43,988 nucleotides of DNA, taken from assembly GCA_031553505.1 (NCBI GenBank), contig JAVBLP010000021.1:1-43988 (forward strand). Reading direction: 5' to 3'. The translations under genes were made by a program, and so were the position numbers. The notes beneath the pieces are model-generated. The model worked only from the letters and a program-made list of their open reading frames with translations. It searched no databases and was not told where the DNA came from. Below are positions 17,080 to 25,390 of this stretch, piece by piece (the stretch's first letter is position 1; each line of letters starts with the position of its first letter). The DNA comes from JAVBLP01 sp031553505. Its GTDB lineage: Bacteria; Elusimicrobiota; Endomicrobiia; Endomicrobiales; Endomicrobiaceae.

Positions 17080-18078
17080 TTATTTTGTTTTATATTGTTT
17101 GGCGTAATACTTTTTATAACCTTTGTCTTTAAGCCTGCGCCAAATCTTTTCATTGTCAATATACCACTTGATGGTCTCTTTCAAAGCTTTTTCAAAGGTG
17201 TAGGCGGGTTTGTAGCCAAGCTTTGCAAGTTTTGAGCAGTCTATTGAATACCTTCTGTCGTGACCAAGCCTGTCCGCGACCCTTTTTATAAGGGTTTTGG
17301 GCTTACCCATAATCTGAAGGATTTTATTTGTAAGTTCAATATTTGTCAGCTCAACGCCACCGCCTATATTATAGACTTCGCCGTTTTTGCCTTTACGCAT
17401 AGCAATATCTATGCCTCTGCAGTGGTCAAGCACGTATAGCCAGTCTCTTACGTTTTTACCGTCACCGTAAAGCGGTAAAGGAATATCATCCATAGCGTTT
17501 GTGACAAATAAAGGAATAACTTTTTCCGGATATTGATAAGGACCGTAATTATTTGAGCACCTTGTGATAATCGCAGGCAGCCCGTAAGTGACGAAATATG
17601 AGCGCACAAGCATATCGGAAGAAGCTTTTGCCGCGGAATACGGGCTGTTTGGCTGTATAGGCGACTCTTCGGTAAAAGAACCTTTTAAAATGCTGCCGTA
17701 AACTTCATCGGTAGAGATATGCACAAACTTTTTAATGTTGTTTGCCCTTGCAGCTTCCAAAAGAGCAAAAGTGCCGTTTACATCGGTTTTTATAAACTGG
17801 TCGGCGTTAAGTATCGATCTGTCAACGTGGGTTTCAGCAGCAAAATTGACTATTATGTCAACGCCTTTTGTATGTTTGCTGACAAGCTTAAAATCGCAAA
17901 TATCGCCTTTGACGAATTTATAGCGCGGATTTTTCTCAATATCCCTTAAATTATCGAGATTTCCGGCATAAGTAAGTTTATCGTAATTGATTATTTTGTA
18001 TTTCGGGTATTTTTTAAGTATGTACCTGATAAAATTTGAGCCTATAAAACCGGCGCCGCCTGTAATGAATAGTTTCAT
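17080..18078 (-). CDS. rfbB: dTDP-glucose 4,6-dehydratase
   Basis: A 332-residue extended SDR. The NAD-binding GGAGFIGSNF is at about 6-15, HISTDEVYG carries the catalytic Thr and DE pair, and YSAAKASSD holds the catalytic Tyr and Lys; the C-terminal substrate-binding segments (NYGPYQYPEKVIPLF, YGDGKNVRDWLYV) are standard for RfbB/RmlB. It makes dTDP-4-keto-6-deoxyglucose for deoxyhexose synthesis. No rmlA or rmlC is present; the only RmlD-like gene is 18 kb away. It follows lptD by 42 bp, and a TATAAT at 18099-18104 may give it its own promoter. Confidence 0.9.
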   Translation of the reverse strand: MKLFITGGAGFIGSNFIRYILKKYPKYKIINYDKLTYAGNLDNLRDIEKNPRYKFVKGDICDFKLVSKHTKGVDIIVNFAAETHVDRSILNADQFIKTDVNGTFALLEAARANNIKKFVHISTDEVYGSILKGSFTEESPIQPNSPYSAAKASSDMLVRSYFVTYGLPAIITRCSNNYGPYQYPEKVIPLFVTNAMDDIPLPLYGDGKNVRDWLYVLDHCRGIDIAMRKGKNGEVYNIGGGVELTNIELTNKILQIMGKPKTLIKRVADRLGHDRRYSIDCSKLAKLGYKPAYTFEKALKETIKWYIDNEKIWRRLKDKGYKKYYAKQYKTK

Positions 18079-18098
18079 TTACCGCCCCTTTTGTTTAC

Positions 18099-18104
18099 AT
18101 TATA
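18099..18104 (-). promoter_or_regulatory. Possible -10 box for rfbB
   Basis: A consensus TATAAT on the minus strand lies 20 bp before the rfbB ATG, with a GGGGCGG ribosome site in between. No good -35 sequence is present at 17 bp, so this may be a secondary promoter or chance. Confidence 0.35.
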
Positions 18105-18120
18105 TTACAAAATTTTTCAT

Positions 18121-20169
18121 TTAACGCCAAGGATAAAATATATCCTCTTCTTCCCTGTACTGTTCATCAGCTTTCTGCCTGCTGAACGGCATATTGGTCT
18201 TTAAATCGAATTTAAAGAAAACCTCGTGGTAAATTCCCCTGATTCTCCAAGTTAAACCTAAATTATAACAGTGCAGGTCTCTGTAAAGCCTGAATTCGTG
18301 GTCATTTAAACGTATATACTTAAAATCAAGCGTCGCGGTAGTCCTTATATTGTAATCCAAACGCCATTTGGGGTTAAGCCATACGCCAAAACCGAAAGTA
18401 TTGTCAACTTCATGCGAGCGGTATATAAGGCTGGCGTCTTCATAATTTTGGTAAAAAGCGCCGAAATTAATATACGCTTTTTCCAATTCCCCTATTTTTA
18501 CGTCCATCTGCATAGATTGAAACTTAAACGGCTCCAAAAGCTGCGACTGCCTTACATATGCGGTGATATAGTATTTTGGCGTATAAGTAAGTTCCGTGAT
18601 AAAAGGCGACCATCTGCTTGGGTCTGAATATCTGAAATCCCTGAAACTGTAAGAAACGAAGTTTCTGACTGTTGTCCTGCTGCCTATATACATATAATTA
18701 GTGAAAGATAAAAGGTTTGTTTCTATGCCGTAATCGTTATTTTGCGAGTCAACGTCAAGCGAGTTTTCTGCGCTTCTTGCGCGTATGGCATAATTAACGT
18801 TCCAGTCCATCCAGCGGTTAACCCTTAATCTTGAGTTTAAAGACGCAAGGTACCTTGTGACAAAATTATGGTTTGTAATGCCGGTATTGTCTTTATCATA
18901 CCAGTTCTCAATAAAGCCTACGGACGGTTTTAAAGTGAAACGCCTGCCAAACCTGAAGTCTTTAGATAAATTATACGTTAACCCTGCCGTATTTTTATAA
19001 AAGAAGTTTCCTGGATTGTTATACGGATCATACTCTCTGTATTCATTCCTGTAAGTTAAGTCAAAATTGTGCGTCATTCCAAAAAATATTTTTTTAGGGT
19101 AATATGAGTAGTTTATCTGCGGCAAGGCTATCATTGTAGGCTCATAACCGTCTTCGCTATAAGTATCGTACCTTTCGGCAAGCATCATTAAATTGCCGTT
19201 TTTATCCTGTCTTGTAAGAGAGAAATACGAATGCAAAGTGTTTAGCGTTCTTTCCCAGTCATCCTGATTGTAATAATTGTTAAAACTCGTATCGCTTATA
19301 AACTCCGCCTGCGACTGTATTGTCCACTCATTATTAATTCTCTGCCAGTAATAAGGCCTTACAGTCCACCTTTCCGTGCCGGTAGAGTTATCGTTTATAT
19401 TGTAAGCGTAGATGCTTCCCCTCGCAGTAGGCGTAAAATAATTAAACTCACCGCCGTAACCGATTCCCCTGCTGCCAAAATAGTCAAGCATGGCTTTTAA
19501 ATTCATCGATTCGCTGAAACCGTACGCGGCCGTAGTTTTTAAAGAAAAACCGCCTTCGCTTGTGTATCCGGGTTCAACGGTAAACGATAAACCCGTGGAG
19601 AAACCGCTGCCGCCTTTAAGCGACTTTGTAACTATCGGAAGATAAAATACGGGGACTTTGCCTACGTAAAGGATAGGATTATAAATCGTAATTCTTTCGC
19701 CAAGGACAATTTTGCCTTTTTTAGCTTTGAAGTAAGTGTGGGGATGGTCCAAATCGCAAGTAGAAAGAGTGATATTATTAATTGAGTACGCGTTTTTATC
19801 TATTCTGTCCATCTTTCGGGAACGCATAAAAACCATAGCGGAATAGCCCAGCGTTTCGTTAATTTCGCCTTTTTCTTCATCATAGTAATATTCAACGCTG
19901 TTTGCAAAAACCGCGTTGCCGCCTTCGTCAACTTTCACGTTTCCGTACGCTCTCATCACTTTTTCTTCAATGATAAACTCTACGTAATCCGCGCTGACGG
20001 TCCTGTCTTCCCATACAAAAACGACGTTTCCCTTTGCGGAAATCTTTCCGCAATTCTGGTCATATTCGAGATTGTCCGCTGCGATATCTATCTGATACGC
20101 GAAAACAACGGCAGGTAAAAATAAAACCGCCAAAATAAGGATGATTTTGTGTATCAAGGAAGTTTTCAT
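18121..20169 (-). CDS. lptD: LPS-assembly protein LptD (OstA)
   Basis: The 682-residue protein has a signal peptide (cleavage near VVFA, about residue 24). An LptA-like OstA domain follows (about 28-130: IAADNLEYDQNCGKISAKGN ... GNVKVDEGGNAVFANSVEYY), then a large aromatic-rich beta-barrel of about 500 residues. This is the LptD layout, the outer-membrane translocon that inserts lipopolysaccharide. It is shorter than the E. coli protein, as in many other phyla. The paired cysteines of E. coli LptD are not evident; the main visible Cys lies in NITLSTCDLDHPHTYF. It begins 3 bp after the ROK kinase gene, and kpsF in the same run also serves LPS synthesis. Confidence 0.87.
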   Translation of the reverse strand: MKTSLIHKIILILAVLFLPAVVFAYQIDIAADNLEYDQNCGKISAKGNVVFVWEDRTVSADYVEFIIEEKVMRAYGNVKVDEGGNAVFANSVEYYYDEEKGEINETLGYSAMVFMRSRKMDRIDKNAYSINNITLSTCDLDHPHTYFKAKKGKIVLGERITIYNPILYVGKVPVFYLPIVTKSLKGGSGFSTGLSFTVEPGYTSEGGFSLKTTAAYGFSESMNLKAMLDYFGSRGIGYGGEFNYFTPTARGSIYAYNINDNSTGTERWTVRPYYWQRINNEWTIQSQAEFISDTSFNNYYNQDDWERTLNTLHSYFSLTRQDKNGNLMMLAERYDTYSEDGYEPTMIALPQINYSYYPKKIFFGMTHNFDLTYRNEYREYDPYNNPGNFFYKNTAGLTYNLSKDFRFGRRFTLKPSVGFIENWYDKDNTGITNHNFVTRYLASLNSRLRVNRWMDWNVNYAIRARSAENSLDVDSQNNDYGIETNLLSFTNYMYIGSRTTVRNFVSYSFRDFRYSDPSRWSPFITELTYTPKYYITAYVRQSQLLEPFKFQSMQMDVKIGELEKAYINFGAFYQNYEDASLIYRSHEVDNTFGFGVWLNPKWRLDYNIRTTATLDFKYIRLNDHEFRLYRDLHCYNLGLTWRIRGIYHEVFFKFDLKTNMPFSRQKADEQYREEEDIFYPWR

Positions 20170-20172
20170 TAT

Positions 20173-21123
20173 TTAAGACTGAGTTTCCGGAAGCATAGCA
20201 GCCCCTACAACGCCTAATTTGTGAGTATATTTTGAAACCACCACTTTGCAGGATTTAAGCGCTGACTTAAATGCTCTTTTTTCCATTTCTTTTTTAGCGG
20301 GCCCCAGTAAAAAGTTGCCTGCCTGGCTTACGCCACCGCATAAAACGATTGTATCGGGGTTAAAAAAATTTAATAACCCGGCAAGAAGAATACCAAGTTT
20401 TTCCCCGGTATATTTCCATATTTCTATAGCCGCTTTATCGCCTTTAACGGCAGCGGCGTACAGAATTTTAGGAGTTATTTTAGAATGATTATCCGAAGTA
20501 AGCTGTGAAATAATTTTAGATTTTTTATTTTCAAGGTACTTTCTAGCGTAATTGGATAAATAGTTTGCGCCTACATACGTTTCAATACAGCCTGTATTGC
20601 CGCATTTACATTTATTGCCTTTGTAATCAATCGTAATATGGCCGATTTCTCCCGCTGTGCAGCTTGCGCCCCTGTAAAGTTTTTTATCAAAAATCAAACC
20701 GCCGCCAACTCCCGTACCTAGAGTAACGCATATAAGATTTTTTGACTTTGCTTTCGCGTCAAGCCAAAAAGCGCCTATGCCTGCGGTATTCGCGTCATTA
20801 TCGACAAACGCTTTCTTCTTTGTTTTTTCTTGAAGAATCTTCTGCAAGGGAATGTTTTTCCACATCGGGAGATTAGGAGAAAAGCGGACTATGCCCTTCT
20901 CGCAATTTATGTCTCCGGCTATACCTACCCCTATGCTTGAGGTTTTTTTATAGTTTGTGAGCTCTGATGCTTTTTTTATTATGGCTTCTATAACTTTTAC
21001 CGGTTTTTCTTTTATGTCCGTATCCATGACGGTTTCTTCCAGGATAGAGCCGTTTACGTCCACTATCGCAATTTTAATATGAGTGCCGCCCATATCTATG
21101 CCCAAATAAAGTTTGTCAGCCAT
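20173..21123 (-). CDS. ROK family sugar kinase (glucokinase-like)
   Basis: The 316-residue protein starts with the phosphate-binding LGIDMGGTHIKIAIVD. It has FVDNDANTAGIGAF with the catalytic Asp in the DNDAN motif, LGTGVGGGLI, and the ROK zinc site GHITIDYKGNKCKCGNTGCIE (one His and three Cys). It is most like bacterial ROK glucokinases; N-acetylhexosamine kinases of the same family are the alternative. It overlaps folC by eight bases and precedes lptD by 3 bp. No DNA-binding domain is present, so it is an enzyme and not a ROK repressor. Confidence 0.85.
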   Translation of the reverse strand: MADKLYLGIDMGGTHIKIAIVDVNGSILEETVMDTDIKEKPVKVIEAIIKKASELTNYKKTSSIGVGIAGDINCEKGIVRFSPNLPMWKNIPLQKILQEKTKKKAFVDNDANTAGIGAFWLDAKAKSKNLICVTLGTGVGGGLIFDKKLYRGASCTAGEIGHITIDYKGNKCKCGNTGCIETYVGANYLSNYARKYLENKKSKIISQLTSDNHSKITPKILYAAAVKGDKAAIEIWKYTGEKLGILLAGLLNFFNPDTIVLCGGVSQAGNFLLGPAKKEMEKRAFKSALKSCKVVVSKYTHKLGVVGAAMLPETQS

Positions 21124-22372
21124 TTTTATCCCCGATATCGATTATTTTTAATATTTCGCCGGCAAGGTATAATGAACCTAAAGCCGACGCTTTTTCGCCT
21201 TTTTTAAGCATTTTTAATGCTTCCGCAGGCGAATGTGCCGTTAAAACTTCGTTTTGCGGTATATATTTTTCAAACTCTTCTTTTAATATTTCCGGCCTAA
21301 CAGCTCTGCTGTTTTGCATTCTAACCAAAATTACTTTATCTGTAACGGGAACAAGCTTTTTAACTGCCGTTTTATACTCTTTTTCTTTCATCATCGCAAA
21401 AACAAGAACGGCTTTTGACTTGTAGAACTCCTTCCACGTTTTTACAAACGAATCTATTCCTTCCGCATTATGCGAGCCGTCTATGACAATTTCGGTATTT
21501 TTAAATCTGCGCACGTCAAATCTTGCCGGCCATTTTACGCTTGCAAGGCTTGTTTTTATCTTATTTGCGTAAAATTTAAAGCCTTTGGCGCTCAAAACTT
21601 CCGCCGCACGCAAAGCAACCGCAGCATTTTGTATTTGGTGTTTTCCTAAAAGAGCAATTTCCACGTTTTTTATTATATTTTTGCCGCTTATATAATTAAA
21701 TATCTGTTTTCTGTTTTTTTTATCCGTTTTTATGTTTACGGCTTTAAACTCTTTTCCGTAAACCGCCGGTTTTGACTTCTTTTCAATCTCAAAAAGGGCT
21801 TTCTTTGGCAGTTTGCCGCAAATTACGGGAACATTTTTTTTTATTATGCCGGCTTTTTCATAAGCAATTTTTTCGATCGTGCCGCCCAAAATTTCTTTAT
21901 GGTCAAAATTTATTGAAGTTATAATAGAAAGCAGCGGTTTTTTTATGGCGTTTGTTGCGTCAAACCTGCCGCCAAGGCCTGTTTCTATCACGGCAATATC
22001 AACTTTTTGTTTCGCAAAATATATAAAAGCTATTGCGGTAAGATATTCAAAATAAGTCAGACCGCATTGCTGCGCCAAAGGCAGATATTTTTTTGATATA
22101 TCTACAAAACTCTTTTTTGGAATATCTTTGCCGCTAATTTTTACCCTTTCCGTAATATCAATAAGGTGAGGAGAGGTATATAGCCCTGTTTTATAGCCGT
22201 TTCCGGTTAAAATCCCGGAAATGAAAGACGCCGTAGAGCCTTTGCCGTTCGTTCCGGCAATATGAACGCTTTTAAATTCATCCTGCGGATTTCCGGCAGC
22301 TTTAAGGAATTTTTTTATCCTTGAAAGCCCGGGTTTCATCCCCTCGTATTCTTTTAAAGAGCTGAAAAACAT
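21116..22372 (-). CDS. folC: Folylpolyglutamate/dihydrofolate synthase
   Basis: A 418-residue Mur-ligase-type enzyme that adds glutamate to (dihydro)folate. The P-loop is AGTNGKGST (about 40-48), followed by the folate-loop region YTSPHLIDITERVKISG, the ENA-type VIETGLGGRFDATN, and the DGSHNAEG segment of the C-terminal domain. Length is normal. Its ATG overlaps the accD stop (TAATG), and its end overlaps the ROK kinase gene. A neighbouring accD and folC pair is common in bacteria, which supports the calls. Confidence 0.92.
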   Translation of the reverse strand: MFFSSLKEYEGMKPGLSRIKKFLKAAGNPQDEFKSVHIAGTNGKGSTASFISGILTGNGYKTGLYTSPHLIDITERVKISGKDIPKKSFVDISKKYLPLAQQCGLTYFEYLTAIAFIYFAKQKVDIAVIETGLGGRFDATNAIKKPLLSIITSINFDHKEILGGTIEKIAYEKAGIIKKNVPVICGKLPKKALFEIEKKSKPAVYGKEFKAVNIKTDKKNRKQIFNYISGKNIIKNVEIALLGKHQIQNAAVALRAAEVLSAKGFKFYANKIKTSLASVKWPARFDVRRFKNTEIVIDGSHNAEGIDSFVKTWKEFYKSKAVLVFAMMKEKEYKTAVKKLVPVTDKVILVRMQNSRAVRPEILKEEFEKYIPQNEVLTAHSPAEALKMLKKGEKASALGSLYLAGEILKIIDIGDKNG

Positions 22373-23178
22373 TATTTTCCGGTAAAAAACTTCAAAACTT
22401 TGGTTAAAACATTTCTTAAATCTTTTCTTTCTGCCACTATGTCAACCATTCCGTGCTTTTCCAAAAACTCTGAAAGCTGAAAGCCTTCCGGAAGCTGCTG
22501 CCTTATAGTCTGTTCGATAACTCGAGGTCCCGCAAAACCAACTAAAGCTTTTGGTTCGGCAATGTTAACATCGCCAAGCATGGCGTAGCTTGCCGCGACT
22601 CCGCCTGTAGTGGGGTCGGTAAGAAGCGAAATATACGCAAGCCCTCTGTCGGCAAGCCTTGCAAGAGCAGCGCTGGTTTTACCCATCTGCATAAGCGATA
22701 TAATACCTTCCTGCATTCTCGCTCCGCCTGATGCCGAAGCTATAAGAACCGGGCAGTGTTTTTTTATCGCTGCCTCAACCGCTCTTACCACTTTTTCGCC
22801 GACAACTGAGCCCATGCTGCCGCCCATAAACTCAAAATCCATCACGGCTACGACAACATCATAACCGCTGATTTTTGCTTCTCCTGTAACTATCGCGTCA
22901 TGAATGTGCGATTTTTTTATCTTATCGGAATATCCCGGAAAATTTAAAAAATCGACAGGTCTCATATCTTTGTCCATTTCCTTAAAGCTGCCTTTATCCA
23001 CGGTAAACTCTATTCTTTTGCGCGCGTTAAGCCTTGCGTAGTAGCCGCATTTTGGGCATACCATAAGGTTTTCTTCAAAATCTTTTTGTAAAAGAATCTG
23101 ATCGCATTTTTTGCATGTTGTCCAAATTCCTGCAGGAAGTCCTTTTTTTGCGGACGTGCTTGCAAGTGCTGTTGACAT
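22372..23178 (-). CDS. accD: Acetyl-CoA carboxylase carboxyltransferase subunit beta
   Basis: The protein is 268 residues from ATG 23178, chosen because a near-perfect GGAGG (23187-23191) lies 8 nt upstream. A longer frame from 23220 would start inside a hairpin. AccD and AccA together transfer carboxyl from carboxybiotin to acetyl-CoA for fatty-acid synthesis. The N-terminal zinc ribbon has CKKC and CPKC pairs. The crotonase-like core has ASASGGARMQEG and DPTTGGVAASYAMLGD, which shape the oxyanion holes. accA is not in the window. The leader carries two hairpins. Confidence 0.93.
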   Translation of the reverse strand: MSTALASTSAKKGLPAGIWTTCKKCDQILLQKDFEENLMVCPKCGYYARLNARKRIEFTVDKGSFKEMDKDMRPVDFLNFPGYSDKIKKSHIHDAIVTGEAKISGYDVVVAVMDFEFMGGSMGSVVGEKVVRAVEAAIKKHCPVLIASASGGARMQEGIISLMQMGKTSAALARLADRGLAYISLLTDPTTGGVAASYAMLGDVNIAEPKALVGFAGPRVIEQTIRQQLPEGFQLSEFLEKHGMVDIVAERKDLRNVLTKVLKFFTGK

Positions 23179-23195
23179 ATTTTTATCCTCCAAAC

Positions 23196-23228
23196 TAACC
23201 TTACAAAGGTTACCGGACATTTGTCCGG
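23196..23228 (-). promoter_or_regulatory. Tandem hairpins in the accD leader
   Basis: On the minus strand, CCGGACA/TGTCCGG (23213-23219 and 23222-23228, 2-nt loop) is followed by TAACCTT/AAGGTTA (23196-23202 and 23206-23212, 3-nt loop). The second hairpin ends 4 nt before the GGAGG ribosome site of accD. They sit in the 69-bp gap after kpsF and could modulate translation or act as an RNA-processing or protein-binding site. Confidence 0.5.
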
Positions 23229-23247
23229 AATTCGTTTATTTTATTGT

Positions 23248-24210
23248 TTACGATATCCCTTCAGCAAGAAGGTCGCCCTGGTCTAAAATACCCAAAGGTT
23301 TTCTATCCTGCCCTACTACCGGAATATTGTCTATATTATGTTCTTTTAAAATCTGCGCCGCTTCAGCCGCCATCATCTCCGGATAAATAGTTCTTGGCGA
23401 TTTTGTCATAACTTCGGTTATATTCATTTTCAGTATTTTGTCATTGTTCTGAAGATGCCTTCTCAGGTCACCGTCAGTAAAAAATCCTATAATTTCGCCG
23501 TTTTCATCAACTACGCTTGTGGCGCCCATTCTTGTGCCAGTCATTACGAGGAGCGCGTCTTCAACGGTAGCATTTTGTTTAACAATAGGGTTTTTTCTGC
23601 CCTTTCTCATAATATCTTTTACCTGCATTGTAAGTTTTTTGCCGATTGCGCCAAGCGGATGGAAAAGTGCGAGGTTTTCCCTTTTAAAACCCTTTAAATT
23701 AGACACAGTCAAAGCCAGGGCGTCTCCCATCGAAAGCATAGCGGTTGTAGATGACGTAGGGGCAAGGTTATAAGGGCAGGCTTCTTTTTCAACACTGCAG
23801 TCTATTATGCATTCGCAACCCTGCCAGACAAGCGCTTTTATTTTGCCTGTCATAACTATAACTTTTATCTTCATCTTTCTTAAAACCGGCAAAACTTTCT
23901 TTATTTCTTCAGTTTCACCTGAATATGAAAGCATTATTACAAGGTCATTTTTCATCAACATTCCGATATCGCCGTGCAAACCTTCTGCCGGATGCAGAAA
24001 TGCCGAAGGTACACCTACCGAAGACATCGTTGCCGATATTTTTCTGCCTATAAGCCCCGATTTGCCAAGGCCCATAACTATTACTCTGCCTTTGCAGTTT
24101 TTTATAAGCGTAACTGCTTTAATAAAGTTTTTATCAAGGTGGCTTATCTGATCTTGAACGGCTTTTGCCTCAATTTCAAGAGTCTTTTTTGCAATTTCAA
24201 TTTTCAGCAT
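23248..24210 (-). CDS. kpsF: Arabinose-5-phosphate isomerase (KpsF/GutQ/KdsD type)
   Basis: The 320-residue protein starts at ATG 24210, with GGGAAG just upstream; the in-frame extension to 24285 is not conserved in style. An N-terminal SIS domain (about 35-185; VMGLGKSGLIGRKISATMSS, LSYSGETEE) is followed by two CBS domains (about 205-320; ATSVVDENGEIIGFFTDGDLR). It converts ribulose 5-phosphate to arabinose 5-phosphate, the first committed step to Kdo for LPS. It sits in one run with lptD, which agrees. The C-terminal CBS pair probably senses a nucleotide or sugar. Confidence 0.92.
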   Translation of the reverse strand: MLKIEIAKKTLEIEAKAVQDQISHLDKNFIKAVTLIKNCKGRVIVMGLGKSGLIGRKISATMSSVGVPSAFLHPAEGLHGDIGMLMKNDLVIMLSYSGETEEIKKVLPVLRKMKIKVIVMTGKIKALVWQGCECIIDCSVEKEACPYNLAPTSSTTAMLSMGDALALTVSNLKGFKRENLALFHPLGAIGKKLTMQVKDIMRKGRKNPIVKQNATVEDALLVMTGTRMGATSVVDENGEIIGFFTDGDLRRHLQNNDKILKMNITEVMTKSPRTIYPEMMAAEAAQILKEHNIDNIPVVGQDRKPLGILDQGDLLAEGIS

Positions 24211-24259
24211 CTTTCTTCCCTGTTTTAAAAATACCTGATTTATATTACACAACCAGATT

Positions 24260-24338
24260 ATCATTCTGCGGCTTCGCCTGCTCACAATAACAAATCATAT
24301 TAAACTTTCAATTATTTTCAACTACTGCCTATTACCTG
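24260..24338. repeat. Post-stop repeat, copy 5 (TrpF-like/kpsF gap)
   Basis: A first block has ATCATTCTGCGG...CACAATAAC (24260-24290). A second has TTCAATTATTTTCAACTACT...ATTACCTG (24307-24338) and ends 13 bp before the stop of the TrpF-like gene. The second block closely resembles 4567-4594, in the same order and orientation relative to a stop codon. Confidence 0.45.
24294..24321 (-). promoter_or_regulatory. Probable promoter for kpsF
   Basis: On the minus strand, TTGAAA (24316-24321) and TATGAT (24294-24299) are 16 bp apart, each one base off consensus. It lies inside the repeat between the TrpF-like gene and kpsF and would start the kpsF-accD-folC-ROK-lptD run. Confidence 0.4.
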
Positions 24339-24351
24339 CGGCGGCTACTCT

Positions 24352-24978
24352 TTACTTAAGTCCGTGAGTACGCCTTATGAACAAATTCATCTTATCGTAA
24401 TCTTTTCTTTTAGGAAGCCTTTCAATACCGCCGTCCGCGTCAAGCCCGAACGGGGCGGCTTTATCCAAAAAATCTTCAACATCTTCCGCGGTTATAGCTC
24501 CGGATATAAAAACCGGCACATTAAAAGCGGCAATTTTAGAAGCAAGATCATAATTATAAACGGTTTTATCTTCAACCGGGTTCGAAACATCTATTATAAA
24601 GTAATCCACGCTGCCTGCATACTCCTGAATTTTTGCAAGCTGCGATTCATCGGAAACAGAAAACGACTTAAACACCTTAACATCAAGCCCTTCTTTTGCC
24701 GCTTTACAGAATTCCGGCGCTTCGTCGCCGTTAAACTGAATATTCTTCAAACCACATTTTTTTACTATTTTAGATATGACTTTCTGGTCTTCATTAGCAA
24801 AAATACCAACCGGCGTAACAAAAGGAGGAAGTTTGGAAACTATATCTATCACCATCTTTTCGGAAACTTTTTTAGGAGACTCTTTAACAAAATAAAATCC
24901 TAAAAAATCCGCGCCCAAATTAGTTGCGTCAAGGGAGTCATTATAATTTGCAAGGCCGCTTATTTTAACTTTTGCCAT
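24352..24978 (-). CDS. TrpF-like phosphoribosylanthranilate isomerase homologue with Ser for the catalytic Cys
   Basis: The 208-residue TIM-barrel protein aligns end to end with TrpF: VKISGLANYNDSLDATNLGADFLGFYF, SPKKVS, VGIFANE, IQFNGDE, DYFIIDVS, FISGAITAEDV. Three differences stand out. The catalytic Cys of KICGL is Ser (S7), the QLHG motif reads QFNG (N83), and the phosphate-loop 'DVSSGVE' reads DADGGIE. The general-acid Asp (D130) is kept. The gene starts on the last base of hisI and ends the his operon; no other trp gene is present. It could be a weak PRA isomerase, a reassigned isomerase or a non-catalytic protein. Fold assignment is firm; function is not. Confidence 0.75.
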   Translation of the reverse strand: MAKVKISGLANYNDSLDATNLGADFLGFYFVKESPKKVSEKMVIDIVSKLPPFVTPVGIFANEDQKVISKIVKKCGLKNIQFNGDEAPEFCKAAKEGLDVKVFKSFSVSDESQLAKIQEYAGSVDYFIIDVSNPVEDKTVYNYDLASKIAAFNVPVFISGAITAEDVEDFLDKAAPFGLDADGGIERLPKRKDYDKMNLFIRRTHGLK

Positions 24979-25376
24979 TATTTTTTACCTTTTTTGTAAA
25001 CTTTTTCAGGATCAAACAGCTTTTTCCCTATAACTTTAGTATTTCCGGCGGAAGTTACCTTTGTAAAAAAGCAGCTTCTGTGGCCTGTGTGGCAAGCGGC
25101 TCCGCCAATCTGCGCGACTTTAAGCAATATGCAGTCGCCGTCGCAGTCATAGTAAAACTCTTTAACTTTTTGTATATTTCCGGAGCTTTCCCCTTTAACC
25201 CAGAAAGACTGCCTGGAACGGCTCCAAAATGTAGCTTTCTTCGTTTTAAGCGTTCTTTTAACGGCTTCTTTGTTCATGTAAGCTACCATTAAAACTGTAT
25301 TGTCTTTCCAGTCCTGTACTACGGCCGGGATAAGCCCGTTGTCGTCAAATTTTAATTTTTTAATAATTTTTTCCAC
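24978..25376 (-). CDS. hisI: Phosphoribosyl-AMP cyclohydrolase
   Basis: A 132-residue protein that opens the adenine ring of phosphoribosyl-AMP, the third step of histidine synthesis. Typical segments are GLIPAVVQDW, VLMVAYMN, TFWSRSRQSFWVKGESSG, the metal-binding DCDGDC, and GGAACHTGHRSCF, whose cysteines bind zinc. It is the stand-alone HisI form; the pyrophosphohydrolase (HisE) domain is not attached and no hisE is in the window. It follows hisF by 14 bp and overlaps the next gene by one base. Confidence 0.94.
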   Translation of the reverse strand: MEKIIKKLKFDDNGLIPAVVQDWKDNTVLMVAYMNKEAVKRTLKTKKATFWSRSRQSFWVKGESSGNIQKVKEFYYDCDGDCILLKVAQIGGAACHTGHRSCFFTKVTSAGNTKVIGKKLFDPEKVYKKGKK

Positions 25377-25390
25377 TTTATGCTCCTTAT

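Noticed and set aside
23176..23220. A longer AccD starting at 23220.
   Set aside because: That ATG lies inside a hairpin and lacks a ribosome site, while ATG 23178 has a near-perfect GGAGG at the right distance.
4464..24338. A CRISPR array made of the intergenic repeats.
   Set aside because: The copies are kilobases apart, variable in length and lack regular spacers; no cas gene is present.
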